DNA of 64,000 nucleotides from Cinclus cinclus (lineage: Eukaryota; Chordata; Aves; Passeriformes; Cinclidae). How positions within the stretch are numbered: the first letter of the stretch is position 1; every line of letters begins with the position of its first letter. The DNA lies in contig NC_085047.1 in assembly GCF_963662255.1 (NCBI RefSeq), positions 12,144,347-12,208,346 on the forward strand. Reading direction: 5' to 3'. This document shows, one piece after another, positions 38,951 through 52,300 of the stretch. Under the pieces are notes generated by a model. The model was not told where the DNA came from. It made no database searches and saw nothing but the letters and a program-made list of their open reading frames with translations. The translations under genes were made by a program, and so were the position numbers.

Positions 38951-41900
38951 GCTTAGACATTTGGTCAGTGGTGGTATCTTTTTATTTGAGCTTATGTTGC
39001 ATCTCCTACAGCATGAGCATAACCAAACAATACTGCAGTAGGGATTTAAGTCAACACAAGGCAAATCTCAGCTCTGAAATTTTCTAATATAGCTTTTGCT
39101 CACTCCTGAGACCTTTTATGACGTGGCACAGCTGAGTCAGACCTGGCAACTGTCTTCTAGTTGAGCAGGGAATGTCTCAATCTGTTATGCCAAAGCCAGA
39201 TGACCACTTTTTGCAAGTGCTTTTCAGCTTGAAAATGGAAAAGTCGGAATTCTGTGCCAAAGACTCAGCCCTTCAAATTCACGGGTTTGAAGAGCTGAGG
39301 GTTGCACAAATGGGTCAGTTTTGCACAAATACACCAAGAGGGGCCTGGGGAACAGGCTATGATTCTCAGAGGTCATTTGTTGCCTATAATTTAGGATACT
39401 CAGAGAGGATAATGGCTGGGGTATCATTAGGGTTAAAAAAAAAAGATAGTAATCTAACAAGCAACAGATGACTGCTGGGAAATACATAAAAGCATATTTG
39501 TATATTGTGTGGGCAATAATCTTGTTTACAATCACACCACCACAGATTTATTATATGTCAATGTAAGGTTTTATAAAACCATACTTTAAAATATTATCTT
39601 GCATTCAGTGTTTGCCACTACATCAATTGCTAAAATTATGCACTTGCTTCAAGGTATTTTTTTTCTTAAAGCATCTGTGCATGTGTGATATCAGCAGGGA
39701 CTTTGCTGCTAGTTCCAATCACCCTTGCATAAAACTCATGTAAAATATTTTCTCCACCCCCACAGAATCAAGTGTGAATTTTGCTGAAGCGTTTAGTTGT
39801 CAGGAGTGAACAGAAAATATATTTGGCAAGCTACAGGAAAGGCTCAAACCCCTGTGGAGCTTTCTGGGAATTTATCTTAAGCGGTGTCCAAAATGGAATT
39901 CAGAAAAGCTGTTTAGTATGTCCAATCCCTCATTTAATCTACATATGTTTACACAATTTTTGCTCTAGTAAAAAAATAATGATAAAATGAAATAGTTGCT
40001 GGCTACTACTGACAGCTGGACGTCAGAGAATAAAAAACTTTTAGAAGTACTATTAAGAAGTAAAAAAAATGCATGCATAAAGAGTGGTAGGAAATAACTT
40101 ATCACTGAGCTGCTACAGCATTCTGACATCTTTGCAATGCAATTTCAGTTCAGGTCACTTCCTATTCTACATGCTTTTTTTACTGTTTGTTTTTCTAAAG
40201 CATAATAATTTATCAGATGTGATTTCAAGTGTAACTTTTGAGACACAGTGAAGAAAACATTATACTGAACTACTTTATCTGCAGCACCACATCCTACATG
40301 CCGTGACAGGATCATAGATGCAGCTATTGTGTATTTGCCATGCAGGAGCATTATCAGCTCTCATGCCTTTGGCATAACCCAGGAGACTGGGGGAATGGGA
40401 ACTTTCAATTAAAACCAGCATTTTTTAGTGTGAACTCAGCTGAGAAGGATTAAAGATTTAGAAACCAGAGATTACAGTAAGAAACAAACATTGCCCTTGT
40501 CATTCCAATTTAACTGATATCAAACATAAAGGTATTAAACATTTTTTTCCTTTTTTTTCTTTTATTTTTCTTTTTGTGGAATCATTATTTTTTTTTCATC
40601 TTTTAAACCACAACACAGGCTACACCACACCAGGTTCGATCCTATGCTCTGTGTAAGCAGAGAAACCTCATTAGAGGATATCACTTCCAGAGCTGTTCTT
40701 CGGAAGAAAAGACATCTTTTGGATAGCTAAAAAAAAAAATCGAACAGCAGACAGGGCAGTTGTCCAGATGAAACAATAAAACCTTTTCCTTACCTACAAG
40801 AAAGACGTTGGAAAGTCACTGTGACTTAATTAATTCCTTGTTTTCTATCATTTATTTCTCAAGTCCAGATCACAAACCAAAGAGAAATTTTAATGGTACT
40901 GAAGATGGATCCTCATCAATTAACTCCTACAGGAGAGAAGTGAATCCTCCAAGAATAAATAGCACTTTCTCAAGTCTTATCCAGACCATTTATTCTTTAA
41001 AGATGCTTCTGCTCTTGGAGACCTGCAGCCCTTTTCACCAAAGGGCCCAGACTTGGTTTTTGATTTTTGTCACTGCTGCAACACGAGGCACGGTACAAAG
41101 AGGAGGAAAATTTAATACAATGAACCTGGGCCAAACATTCATGTTCAGGGGAAAAGGAAACAGTTCTGATTGTCAGATTTCTGGTGTCATTCACAGCTAT
41201 CATGATTTCCCAGTCCAGATTTACACGTAAGAGTACCTTTATCCTTCATAGGATATTCAGTTACTGTACAGCCCTCCGAGACCAGCACTTTTACAACCGT
41301 GACAGTGGGAATTCAGAAATTTTGCCTCCCAATGTATGTCCTCAAGTACAGTTGAAAATAAAAACATTTACAGTAGTCAGTCTATCAGATGTGGTGTGCT
41401 CAGACTTAATCTTTTTCTTCTACCTAGAAAAAGGTCTTCCACTAGAATGGATTCCATGGATCCTTTGAAACTAAATATCTTTTAAATTATCTCTTGCAGT
41501 TGTGGCACTTTTGCCTAAAATACCTGCACAGACCCATTCAAATTTGTATCCATTCCCATTCAATCAACAATTCAGAGAAATTAATGGAATTGAACCCTCT
41601 GAAGTATTAAAGTCAGTAAAAGGGGAAATAAATGGAAAATTTTTCAGTATATGAATTTTTCTGAAATCAGAAACCAAGGTCCTTAGTCTTTCTCTTATTG
41701 CATATTACATAGATGTACCTCACAATAAAGATTATTTGATAACAGGTAGCACAGGATTTAACTTCAGTTAAATTCATTCATCAGGTACAATAAACATATT
41801 ATATGTACGGAAAATATCCAGACAAATGTAAATAATTATTTTTAAAAAAAGCGTTGAATAAGATCAGCTTATTTTACAGGATAATTTAAGAACAAGAAGG

Positions 41901-42101
41901 AATGACCATGGCATCATCATTTTGTGCTTTTATAAAACATAGTAGCCTTTGTCAGCTACTGTGTCATGGTCCAATTCCAACCATGTTTATTTTATTCTAG
42001 TTTATAAAAAATATTCAAGTTTTAAATTTCTTGCATCACCGATATATAAATCCATTCCCACAGAAAGACTTTGCCCTTGACATGCAGCACCATGTCCTGC
42101 A

Positions 42102-42140
<39 letters not shown>
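42102..42140. repeat. (ATT)n microsatellite
   Basis: Thirteen ATT units in a row without interruption. Confidence 0.95.
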
Positions 42141-42212
42141 CAAATTAGCTATCTCAAAACTCACAATAACACAAATGCAATTTCTTACTCCAATACAAAA
42201 ATATTGTCATGA

Positions 42213-42284
42213 CCCATCCCATCCCATCCCATCCCATCCCATCCCATCCCATCCCATCCCATCCCATCCCATCCCATCCCATCC
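42213..42284. repeat. (CCCAT)n microsatellite
   Basis: About 14 perfect CCCAT pentamers. The run lies 72 bases after the (ATT)n array and explains the repetitive proline/serine/histidine frame across it. Confidence 0.97.
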
Positions 42285-45200
42285 ATGCTCTCTCTACTTT
42301 CGATCTCTTCTAGAACAGTTTAAGAACGAGATTTCTATCCTCACGTGCCTCTGATACACTGAAGAAAGGAGGCATCTAAACTGGCAAAGTTCCTCCCTGA
42401 AATGTTACACTCAGCCAAGGCAGTCTGATTCACATGGCACCAGAGCTACAGCTTGGTGGTCTTTTACTCAAGGGTTCATTAGTGAGCAGCTTGAGGAATT
42501 AAGACATCATCTCATTATGCTATTTCACTTGGTTGCCAGCTCTCACACACTGTTACCATGAATCTGATCCAAAGTTCTCATGACTCCAATTTCAGTTTTG
42601 TTATTTTATAGGTTCTTACCGAGGAGTAAAAACAAGTTCCAAAGTGCAGTCTCTAAAATAAGCAAGACCAGATAATAAAAAATCTTCAAATTAATTTGTT
42701 CCTTAGTTTCTCCATGGTCCTTTTATTTTACTAGTGTATTTTAAGCAGTCAAAACGAAAAATACTGAAATTTTAAGCTCTATAAACCATGACACTTGTTC
42801 TATTTGGTGTTCTAACTTTAGTCAAGGCACTGAGACATGTTGTTTAGAACTTGTAAATTGTGCTGCCTAAAATCAGGACAAAAATACAAAAACAGTATAT
42901 AAATGGTCTTTTCAACCTAACACGACCTGAAATTATGTTTATCTGTAGCTGAATGGAAGATTGATATATTAAAAGAAATAAAACCCATATTTTGTTGTCA
43001 TTGATGTAATTTGAAATAGTTCTTTTTTTTCAGTACCTTTACAATGTTTATACAAGCAGGGAAATGTTTATAAGTAGGCACTCAGTTCACCCTTCAAACA
43101 AGTCACTTATATTTCCCCCTTTTTAAAATAATATATGATCTCTAAAATTACTAATTAATACTAAAAATGAAAAATCACCACCATTATGCTATGGATGTGA
43201 CTGGATTCTATTCAAAGCTTCCCAGCAATAATTAGGACACCAAGACAGCTGTTCACATTGAAAATGGATAGTTGCAGTTATTATTAGTTCAATAAAATTT
43301 GATGGATAGAAATAAACTCTTGGTCTCAAATGAGTTTGGGAAAAAGGACTTCATGCTAACAGAGAAGCTAATGCTACAATTAGTGTGACTCAAATAGGTC
43401 TTTTTCCCTGTGATTCTTAATAGTTCACGTGTTTCCATTGTTGCAGCAAAGTAGACTGGAAGTAACATTTCAGATTGATAATGAAACCACAGCAAAACTC
43501 CGATAATTGAAAAAATACCCAAACCTTTTGTTTGCAAGAGTTTTATTCCACTCACAGATAATGATTTCTTTTGGTTCTATAATGAATATTACTTGAAAAA
43601 TTACAAGCCAAAGAAACTATGAAGTACTTAAGGTTTTTATGTTTACCAGCACAACGTCTCAGGTAAGTGCCTGCAATTTTCTGGCTTCTATTTGCCTCAC
43701 CTTCCAGTCTGGTTTTGTGTAAAATTAAGAACCAAGAGCCTCATTTATCCAAGTTCTACAGCTGGCTGCCTGGAGTATGAGAGTTGCTAATATTGGTCAA
43801 AAACTAATACTCTTAAAGAAGAAAACTCAAGGAAAAAATTATCTACTGCATTCTACGTTTCTTATTTAGACTTAAAACCACCTTTTTTTATAGGAATAAA
43901 AAGAAAAAAAGAATCAAGAAATCCCTATGGACACAGATGAATTTGAATAATCTAAATCTCTTAATATTAGAAAGAAATTCAGAAATTATTGAGAAATTAG
44001 CATTCATTTAAGAAAAATTTGCCAAACTTGTATGAAGTCTATCTGCTCCGATGTAAAGGAAACAAACACTGGTAGGGAACTGGTCTGCCTCAGAAAAAAA
44101 GGCCTTTCTGATTTCTGTGGCTCACCTTCCTGAACAGACTGATTGCTAATGCTGCAAGCATCAGAACCAGAGCACTTGTGCTCCTGAGACTTGCACTTTC
44201 CATGGATATACATGCATGAATATTCATGAAAATGAAATAAAATGGCCTTGAACTCTCTGAAAGTTATTTCATGGCTACAATTTTAGGGCTTATTCAGAGG
44301 ATATAATTGTTTTGTCACTATTACAGTCAAAGTATAGGAACTGTCAAGGGAAACAATTGGTCAAAATAACATTAAAAATACAAAGATTGATAGTGGTGAA
44401 GGTTATTGTTGCACTGATTATTGTTTTTGAGCAGGTATTTTACATTCAAAGAGCTTTGCAACCTTGGAAACCTGATGGAATGCAGTATATAAACATGGAG
44501 TGGTGCTTCTATCAAGGCAACTGGTAATGGAAAGAGATTTTATATAGTTACTGATGAAATGTCTCACTTTTATACCATCGGTGTTGAACTGTTGGCATAT
44601 AGCTAGTATTAGGGATGTTTATTTTGGAGAGGCAGGAGTCTTTCTTGTCTCTTTTTTATTCTAAGCAAGAAGCTGTGAGCCCATCTTTAAACCGCTTCAT
44701 CCTTTTCTCTATTCCTTCTGAGGAGAATCTAATACACTTCTCCCTGTTGACATTGAAAAATAGGCAAGGGGAAGGACAGTAAAAACCTGCTTCACTTTCA
44801 TCAGAATGGAGCACTGCAGTTCCTACGCTATTTAAAAATTTTGTGAAGTCCCTTTACAGTCTTAGGGAAGTCCCAGATTGAAGTAATGTCACAAGGGGAG
44901 CAGAGACAGAGCATTGCAGTAGTTCAGCGTCTTCTGTGTCCTCTGATGGGTGAATGTATGCTGCCCTGGCAAGAGAATGGGATTTTATGATGTAGTAATG
45001 GGCCTTTTCCATCTCTAATTACTATTTCACTAGGGCACTGGGAAGATTATTTAGTTAATGTTTGCACAGCTTTCTGACCATGTAAAGTACTGCTAAAGTG
45101 CTAAGCATTACTATTATCATCCAATTATACAATCAATCCAAATTTGAGCAGCACTAAAGTAAGTTCCAGTTCCAATTATGCTAATGAAATTGCAAAGGGA

Positions 45201-48200
45201 CTGTACATCCAGAAGTTCCTACCCAGTGCTGTTGCAGTACCTCCGAGAATCCTCATTACAGTGACTTTCCCCAGCACACATTAAACACATATTTACCTGA
45301 CTGTGAACTTCAGGCATGTGCCTGAATGGGAATAATGTCAACCAGTGCAGCCCTGGAAGACAGATGGTGAGTACTGAGATGCTTGACTGATATTTGCCCT
45401 GGGGTCTGCAACACAAAAGCATATATTCCAAATGAACACACAGTTCAGGCTAATTATTCTCTTATTTAGACTAGCAATGCTCTCACTGAAGAATCAGCAG
45501 AGCCCTGGGGCAGAGTTCAGGTGGGGGGAATGGCTTGCCTCTGTTTTGGAATTTAAACAGTGTTGAAGTGATGGTCAAGATTTTCCATCTGCCTTTCACT
45601 GTCAGCTGTGGAAGTTCTCCAGGTAAAAGAGTGGAGCGAGAATTAAAATCTGTCTGCAGGACTGGGTCCCAGCATCATCCTGGGCAAATGTCTGCACGCA
45701 GAAATTTCGCAAATATTTGCAAGCAGAACAGTAGAGGGAAGGACTTTTTTTTCTCCCTTCATTTCTGTGCTCCAGAGCCCCTACCTAAAACCTAATTCCA
45801 ATACAGTTAAGAATTGATGTATAAAAATATAAAAAACAACCTCTCAAACATCAAACCATAATCCCTACCCATTTACCTATATCAGCAGAAGCTTCTCTCC
45901 TCAACAAAAGCTCTAGGAAGAGGGATGTTCCCCTCTCTAACATCAATTACAAAGCATGGAAATATGATGTCTTTCAAACTACCCTTTTATTATTTTAACC
46001 GGTAATTAAAGGTCAGGATAGGATGTGTCTTCAGATTAGTTTGGAAAAGACTTTTGGCATTTATTGATTGTTCCCCATCTCCCTGTGCCTCTCTTTATAG
46101 CATAGTTGGTGGCCTGCTTCCTGGTACTATTATCACTATCCATTAGATTTCCTAACTCAGCAGGCATTTAACATATTGGATACTGCTCTGTATTTCTTCT
46201 GATGCTTTCCTTTGGTTTGCATAGCTGTAGATTATATCCTTGACTAAGGAGTTTGCATGTGTTAGAGAGTCCTGGGGCAATAAATGCAGTGCATATTCCA
46301 GGAACTCTCAAGATGTAGGAGCCTGCTACACAATTGTGGGAAGTGGAAAGCATTGCCCTTCAGGAAAGGTTTTTAGTCCTGGGTTTGCAGCATCACTGTT
46401 AATACACAAGTGAACAAGCTGCTGAACTGTTTGTGTCTTCCCTCTGATTGCTATTTACTACCTGGCTTCAACAATCTCTTTCCATTTACAGGCACTCCTT
46501 TTCATACCCCTGCAAACTTTCTCCTGTAATAAACTTAAAAAGAAAAGGAGATGGGGGAAATGATGCATTCAAGCCATTGTCTCACTGCTCAGCTTTTGTG
46601 TCACACAATCTTCTTTTGCACATAAAGAGTATCCTGGTTTGCAAACATTTTAATTTTCTCTAAGAAAACCAAGTGCAACTGTTCCATTTTCCCTCTTTTA
46701 CACTCTTACAGAAGGAAGATGTGACTGAGGCTATGATCAGCTGTGACAGCCTCAAATAAAACCAACAGTCAATAATTGTGAAACACAGCCCTCTGTTATC
46801 CATTCAGAAATATATGTATCCCCTTAAGCCTCTCAGTACAGATGTACTGAAAAAGCAGATTTATGTATTTTATTCTTACTAATATTTTTTATTTGAATCT
46901 TTCAGAGACTTTAAAGCCTTATTCATACTTGAGGAATCTTAGACTTCTGCCTTTATCTGTATTTATTTTAAAACATTAAAATCTCAATTTATTAAACTCT
47001 TACAAGTCATAAATTATTCCTATATAAATGATCCTACCAATCATGCAAAGGTAGTAGAAGCAAAATGAAAAACATAAATGGATTTCATTTTCCTCATAAA
47101 AACATGATTCTTCAAAACATAACTATTCAAAAGTACAAAATACTACAAACTATTACAAAACAAATTCAAAATGCAATACCATAAAATGCTGTGTTAAGAC
47201 AGAGAAAATTGAATCTGAGCAAAATCTTTGGGCATCTGGGTATAACTATGAAGATATGTGTATCCTGAAAAGAGTGTATAATAAAATAATTACCTTAAGG
47301 ATTGGCCCCAGTTATAATGCTGTATAAACAAATAGACAGTTTGTCAATGGAATGAAATAGAAAGAAACCTCTTGGAGACATTTTGATAGGTATGAGTGCA
47401 ATTTAATTTTATTTCTGGATGATAACAGTTAAGGCTGTTAATTAATTTATAAAAAAAACATCAGTTACTGACCAAAAACATCCCTCCCAAAACCCAGATG
47501 TCCCGTATCTAGGGTATGAAAATCCTTACACCTTTACACCTGCAGCAATGCTTCCATCACCAGACAAAAAATAAGAAATAATATAGCTACAATTTCATGA
47601 CACTGTATGCATTTGAGCATTATTATGGAAAAGAAATCTTTTGTCATGTTACTCAGAATCTTACAGAAATTTCCTGTTAACAGCATGGATTATCACAGGT
47701 TTTCTTGTAAAGCATGAAAGTTTTTGAACATGATGTAAATTACAGTGCAATCACAATGAAAACTACTGTGTACAGAATTGTACCTCTTAATTTAATACAA
47801 ATATATAATAATATGATAAGAGAATCAAATAATTTATTTTCTGATGGCAACTATGTTGTCTCAAGTATCTGTACTTTGTTATTATTACCTGCATATGATA
47901 TTCCTTGAAGCAAAACATAAGACATATTCCATCTGTACTTTTTGCTTGTATTTCTGTTATATTTTGTTGTGATTTATGATCTTTTTATTTTATCCTGTGT
48001 TCATGTATATGTATCTATTGTGTTTTGGTTTTGAGAAGAGATTACCTTTGTTCTGGATTACTTTTTAAATTTTAAACCAAAAATCAGATACACATTTTGT
48101 ATGTGAACTTTCAGATGAAAAAAACGTAACACAGATTCCTATTGCAGAAATTAATATTAACAAGTTACAGACTCTGCATGTGGTTCTTGACTAAAAAGGT

Positions 48201-48261
48201 TATGCTCACCTCTGTGAAACACCATTTTCATCCCAGATAAAGTGGGAATGGTGTTTTACCG

Positions 48262-48755
48262 TGTGATGGCTTAACTGTGGTTGCCTGCAAGAAGCTCACC
48301 CAGTCACTATCTCCCCCACCTCAACAGGCCAGGGAGGGGAATAAGATGGAAGCCACCTGGGTGAGCCTCACCCCAAGCAGGTGTCTCCTCACTTTGCTAT
48401 CACCATGGCTTACACACAGACCCTGCCCTGCAGGAATGGGGCTGTGGCCGGTCCTGCTCCTTCTCACTCATTTCTCTGCTACACCATGGTTTGTCCAGGG
48501 GCTGCAAGGGGTCCCGGCACGGGCTCCTGTCTCTCACACTGTTCCCCTCACCCTTCACTGCCAGGCAGGTTTTGCTCTTCCTTACACAGACTTTTCCTGA
48601 GGTGCTGCCATTGGCTGAAGGGCTTGACTACGCCCAAGACACAGAGTCCATCTTTGTTTTTAGCACAAGAAATCTTACAGGGTTGACTTTCCTCTTATTA
48701 TGAGTCAGACACCCGGCATCAGCTGGGGGAAAAGCTTGATTACAGCTTCTACCTT
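48262..48755 (+). mobile_element. Probable avian ERV LTR-derived repeat
   Basis: GC-rich relative to its flanks. GGCTTAACTGTGGTTGCCTG, then CTCACCCAGTCACTATCTCC and CAACAGGCCAGGGAGGGGAA follow a widespread avian LTR beginning with a GTTTAACCCCAGCC-like segment. The middle part shows the 'catgggctgcagggg'-type wording of the same family in degenerate form. It abuts a minus-strand CR1 at about 48760. Frames of about 100 codons inside it are repeat-derived. Confidence 0.55.
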
Positions 48756-48759
48756 ATCA

Positions 48760-49340
48760 GAATTATAAAAAATAGAATGTCCTGAGTTGGAAGGGACCAC
48801 AAGGATCATTGAAGCCCAACTCCTTGCTTTGCATTAGACAGCCACAAGAATCCCACCATGGGCCAGAGAGTGTTGGCCAAACTCTTCTTGAGCTCTGTCA
48901 GGTTTGGTGCTCTGACCATTTCCCTAGGGAGCCTTTTCCAGTGTCCAGCCACTCTCTGGGTGAAGAATCTTCTTCCTGATATCCCACCTAAAACCCTCCC
49001 TGTCACAGCTTCATTTGGGCCATTTCCTTGGGTCCTGCCACTGGTCAAGGGATTAAAGAGATCAGTACCTGCCCCTTCTCTACCCTTCATGAGGAAATTG
49101 TAACTGCACTGAGGTCTCCCCTCAGTCTCCTCCAGGCTGGACAGATCAAGTGCTCTCAGCTGCTCCTCATACGGCTTCCCCTCCAGACATTCACCATCCT
49201 CATGGCTTTCCTTTGGACAGTCCCTAAAACTTTTCTATCTTTCTTTAATGATGGTGCCCAAAATTGCACACAGGACTTGAGGTGAGGCCACACCAGCCTC
49301 ACACAAAGTAGAGTGAGACAATCCCCTCTCTCATTAGCCA
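48760..49340 (-). mobile_element. CR1 LINE 3' fragment with reverse-transcriptase C-terminus remnant
   Basis: The plus strand reads CTGAGTTGGAAGGGACCACA, CAACTCCTTGCTTTGCATTA, GGGAGCCTTTTCCAGTGTCC, CTCCTCCAGGCTGGACAG and GCCCAAAATTGCACACAGGA, the reverse complement of a CR1 3' part. The minus-strand frame (48806-49090) keeps the CR1 C-terminal signature GRRFFTQRVAGHWKRLPREM. At nearly 600 bases it is the longest CR1 copy in the window. Confidence 0.92.
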
Positions 49341-52300
49341 CCAAGAAAACTCAAAGTGCATTTTCTGTTTTCTGCTCTGTCAGCTGACCTCTACATCTCC
49401 AGACAATTCAGTCCATTCCTGTGTCAGTGGAGAAATTGTGAGAGTTTTCCCTATGACAGCAGTCCCAGGACCCTCCCTCTGCCACCACAACAGACATCTT
49501 AGATAAACCAGGTACCTCCTCGACCTCTGTGCAGCCAAACCAGATGGTTCTCAAAAATAGCTGTTATAAAGAATCATTGCATTCCCCCTGTCCCTGGCCA
49601 CGGGAGATGAATTTGCAGAGGCAAAGCCTTCCTGCTGAGCCAGCTCAGGGCTGGTTGACCAAATGAGAGGCACCACAGAGAGCATCATGCAGCTTGGGGT
49701 GATGCCATTGCGTCTGTGTGTTTGACTAGAAGGGAATCTTACATTCTCACACACAGCAAACTCAGTCTCCAGCTGAGATGGCTGCAATTTCAATTCACAC
49801 TTTCTCTTGCAGATCCAAACCCTCAAGATAAATACTCAGAAAAGTGAAGTACTATACCAAGCAGGCTTCTCAACCTCCTTCTGTGCGTCATGAAATATAT
49901 GCATAGAGAATCTCTCTGTATAAAAACTGTGTGTGTGTGGGAGGAGAAAAATCACAGTTCAGGCTGAAGTTTCTGACCAATCTGCCCTTTCTTTACCCAG
50001 CTTCTCAATTTCCTTTTCCTGTCCCTTGATACATCCTCACATTGCAGCTACAGCTTGTAGTGGACAGCATCAGCCAACAGAGTGCTCTGAGGCAATGTAA
50101 ATCAAGAGAAACAGTTTTGTCCCAGGACGGATATTAGGAGAAAACCTGGAAAGTCTGGGGATGCAACAGAAAAGAGGGAAAGAACATTGCTGGTGCTGGA
50201 GGATTTATCATCTTCAATATGCTAGATCCAGTTCCACGATTTCTGCTGTCTGCCATTTATTGTCACCAGCTCTGCCAAAATCTGATGAAAAGTACTGATT
50301 TAAGTATTAAAGAGTTACATTTTCCTTGGTTGTTTATTTTCTTTCTGGCTTTACAAAGCTTTTTCCTTCTGGTTTGGGAAGATCTGTGGTGTCTTTTGAA
50401 AAATTCCCTATAAAAAAAAGGTTTCTGACAGTATTTCATACTCACTTCAGATAAAAAAAAGAGTTATTCCAGATTTCACATTTTGATTTATTTCAAATGA
50501 ATGTAAAAAGAATTGTCTTTATCTCATTAACTAAAGGGATTTCTACACAATCCAATCTCAAACAATGCATACAACTTTACAGAGTTTTCTTGTTTTCATT
50601 TTCTTTTAATGTTCACAAACATATCTTATTTTTAGACTTGTTCTCTTATAAATTTCAATATGGCAGTCAGTCCCAATGAGATTTTGTCAGAACTTATAGA
50701 TCACTGCAAAGTCACAAACAATGAATTTGATGGATCATTTATTTTTTTTTAAACAAAATGGCATATTTCCTACTTTTGCCTCTATTTTGTTTAACTAAAC
50801 AACTGTAGAAAGCAATTGCAGAAAGCAATTACAGTGAGTGAAACAAATAAATGTAAAGGTGTTATTCTCACAAAATAGTATTTTAAATAAGCTCCTCAAG
50901 CACTTTGCAAATTTATGAAAGACCTTTTTTTCCTTTCATTTTTAAGAGATCCTTCATATGCTTTTGTACACTCAGGTTACTACATGGAGTAGTATGACAC
51001 TGTGTAGTTAATCTGACTGGTCTAGTGACTTAAGCAAGTACAAAATAGATTTCAATCTCTACTCAGATTTAAATGATCATTAGAGGAAAGACAGTGAGAC
51101 ATCTTTTCTGAAAAAAGGAGATTAATTCTTGTGTGTGTATGGTAGAGGCATTTTAGTAAATTGAAAATTGTCAAATTCTGTTTTTCCATCACCTAAGACT
51201 ACATTATTATATAAACTTTTTTCAGTGTGGATTAAGGACACTCATGACTGAACCAACTTTATGATTGATGGCTGAATAAACTTCATGGACAGCAACAGAT
51301 ACCCATGCAAGTACATGACTTCATGAAGTTCTAATAAGTCCTGTCTTTTCCCAAATGTTTTGCAGAAGTGGCTCAAGATCAAGTTGCACTTTGTCTTGTC
51401 CAAAATTTACTGTGCACTAGTAATAAATTCACATTATTCTTTGCCTCTTTGGCAAAATTGCTTTGAACATTTTGCTTGTGTCTCAAAAACCAAGAGCCTA
51501 TCTTTCTTTCAATTTCCAGGCTACTATCAAGTGAAGCTAAAACCTCTCTGAAACCTAATTTCATTTCAAGTCATACCTAAGAAAAACACACAGTCCAGCA
51601 TTTCTCAGTATTGATACTATGTCAATTAATAGAAAAAACAGTGTCATCCACATACCTTTAAAAAACAGAAAGCTGAGTTCCTTGAAGGCTGTGGATTTTT
51701 TTGATCATCTGAAATATTGCAACTATTGCTCATAGTTTTTTTTCTTGAAACTTCAATCCTTTGCTGAATAAAACCCCCCAAACCACACTAAAGCAAAACA
51801 TATCTCTTTCTCAAAAGTCCAAGGTTATGACAAGGAAAATGGTGAAAAACTCTGACTTTTTTCTTTATACTTCTGGATTGTCTATTTATTTCAGGAAAAC
51901 ATGGAAGAATAAATAAAATTGGGGAAAATACTGTCCAAAAAATAAGATTTTTCTCGGTTTTAAGCAAGACAGAAAGTTCTTCTTGACACAAGACAATTCA
52001 AGTGAATGTCTATACAGTCAAAGGCCACAATCATACCATGTGCAGTGGAAGAGTGCACCAATTCAGGAAATTTTTGCAACCCAACAAATGAGGTGGCTTG
52101 GAAACATAAACAGTTAAAAGCACAGCAAAATCCACAAGAGAGAGTTAAAAATTTTGAAAATAACAAATGTGGAGTTCAAGGCTTGAAAATCTGCAGCAGA
52201 AGGTTAGAAAGAGTGGTAATATGGCGAAAGTGGAAAACCTTTCAGCTGCCAATCACAAAACTTGCTTTTTTCTGAAAACTGCAGACTACCAAAATGCTTA

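Larger units (their letters stand above)
26369..48261. other. Large intergenic block without recognised gene
   Basis: This block of nearly 22 kb contains microsatellites (35153-35187, 42102-42140, 42213-42284), T/G-rich and A-rich tracts, and the assembly gap at 38002-38201. I recognise no exon of a known family, RNA gene or CpG island. The only frame-level oddity is the stop-poor stretch at 30751-32160. Confidence 0.5.

Noticed and set aside
42031..42354. Plus-strand ORF with isoleucine and Pro-Ser-His repeats
   Set aside because: It is a translation of the (ATT)n and (CCCAT)n microsatellites.
44880..45030. CR1- or SINE-like 3' phrase (GGGCCTTTTCCATCTCTAATT)
   Set aside because: A single short phrase in unrelated sequence is too little to call an element.
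48806..49103. Overlapping ORFs of 81-94 codons on both strands
   Set aside because: They lie in the CR1 fragment, and the minus frame shows the CR1 C-terminus.
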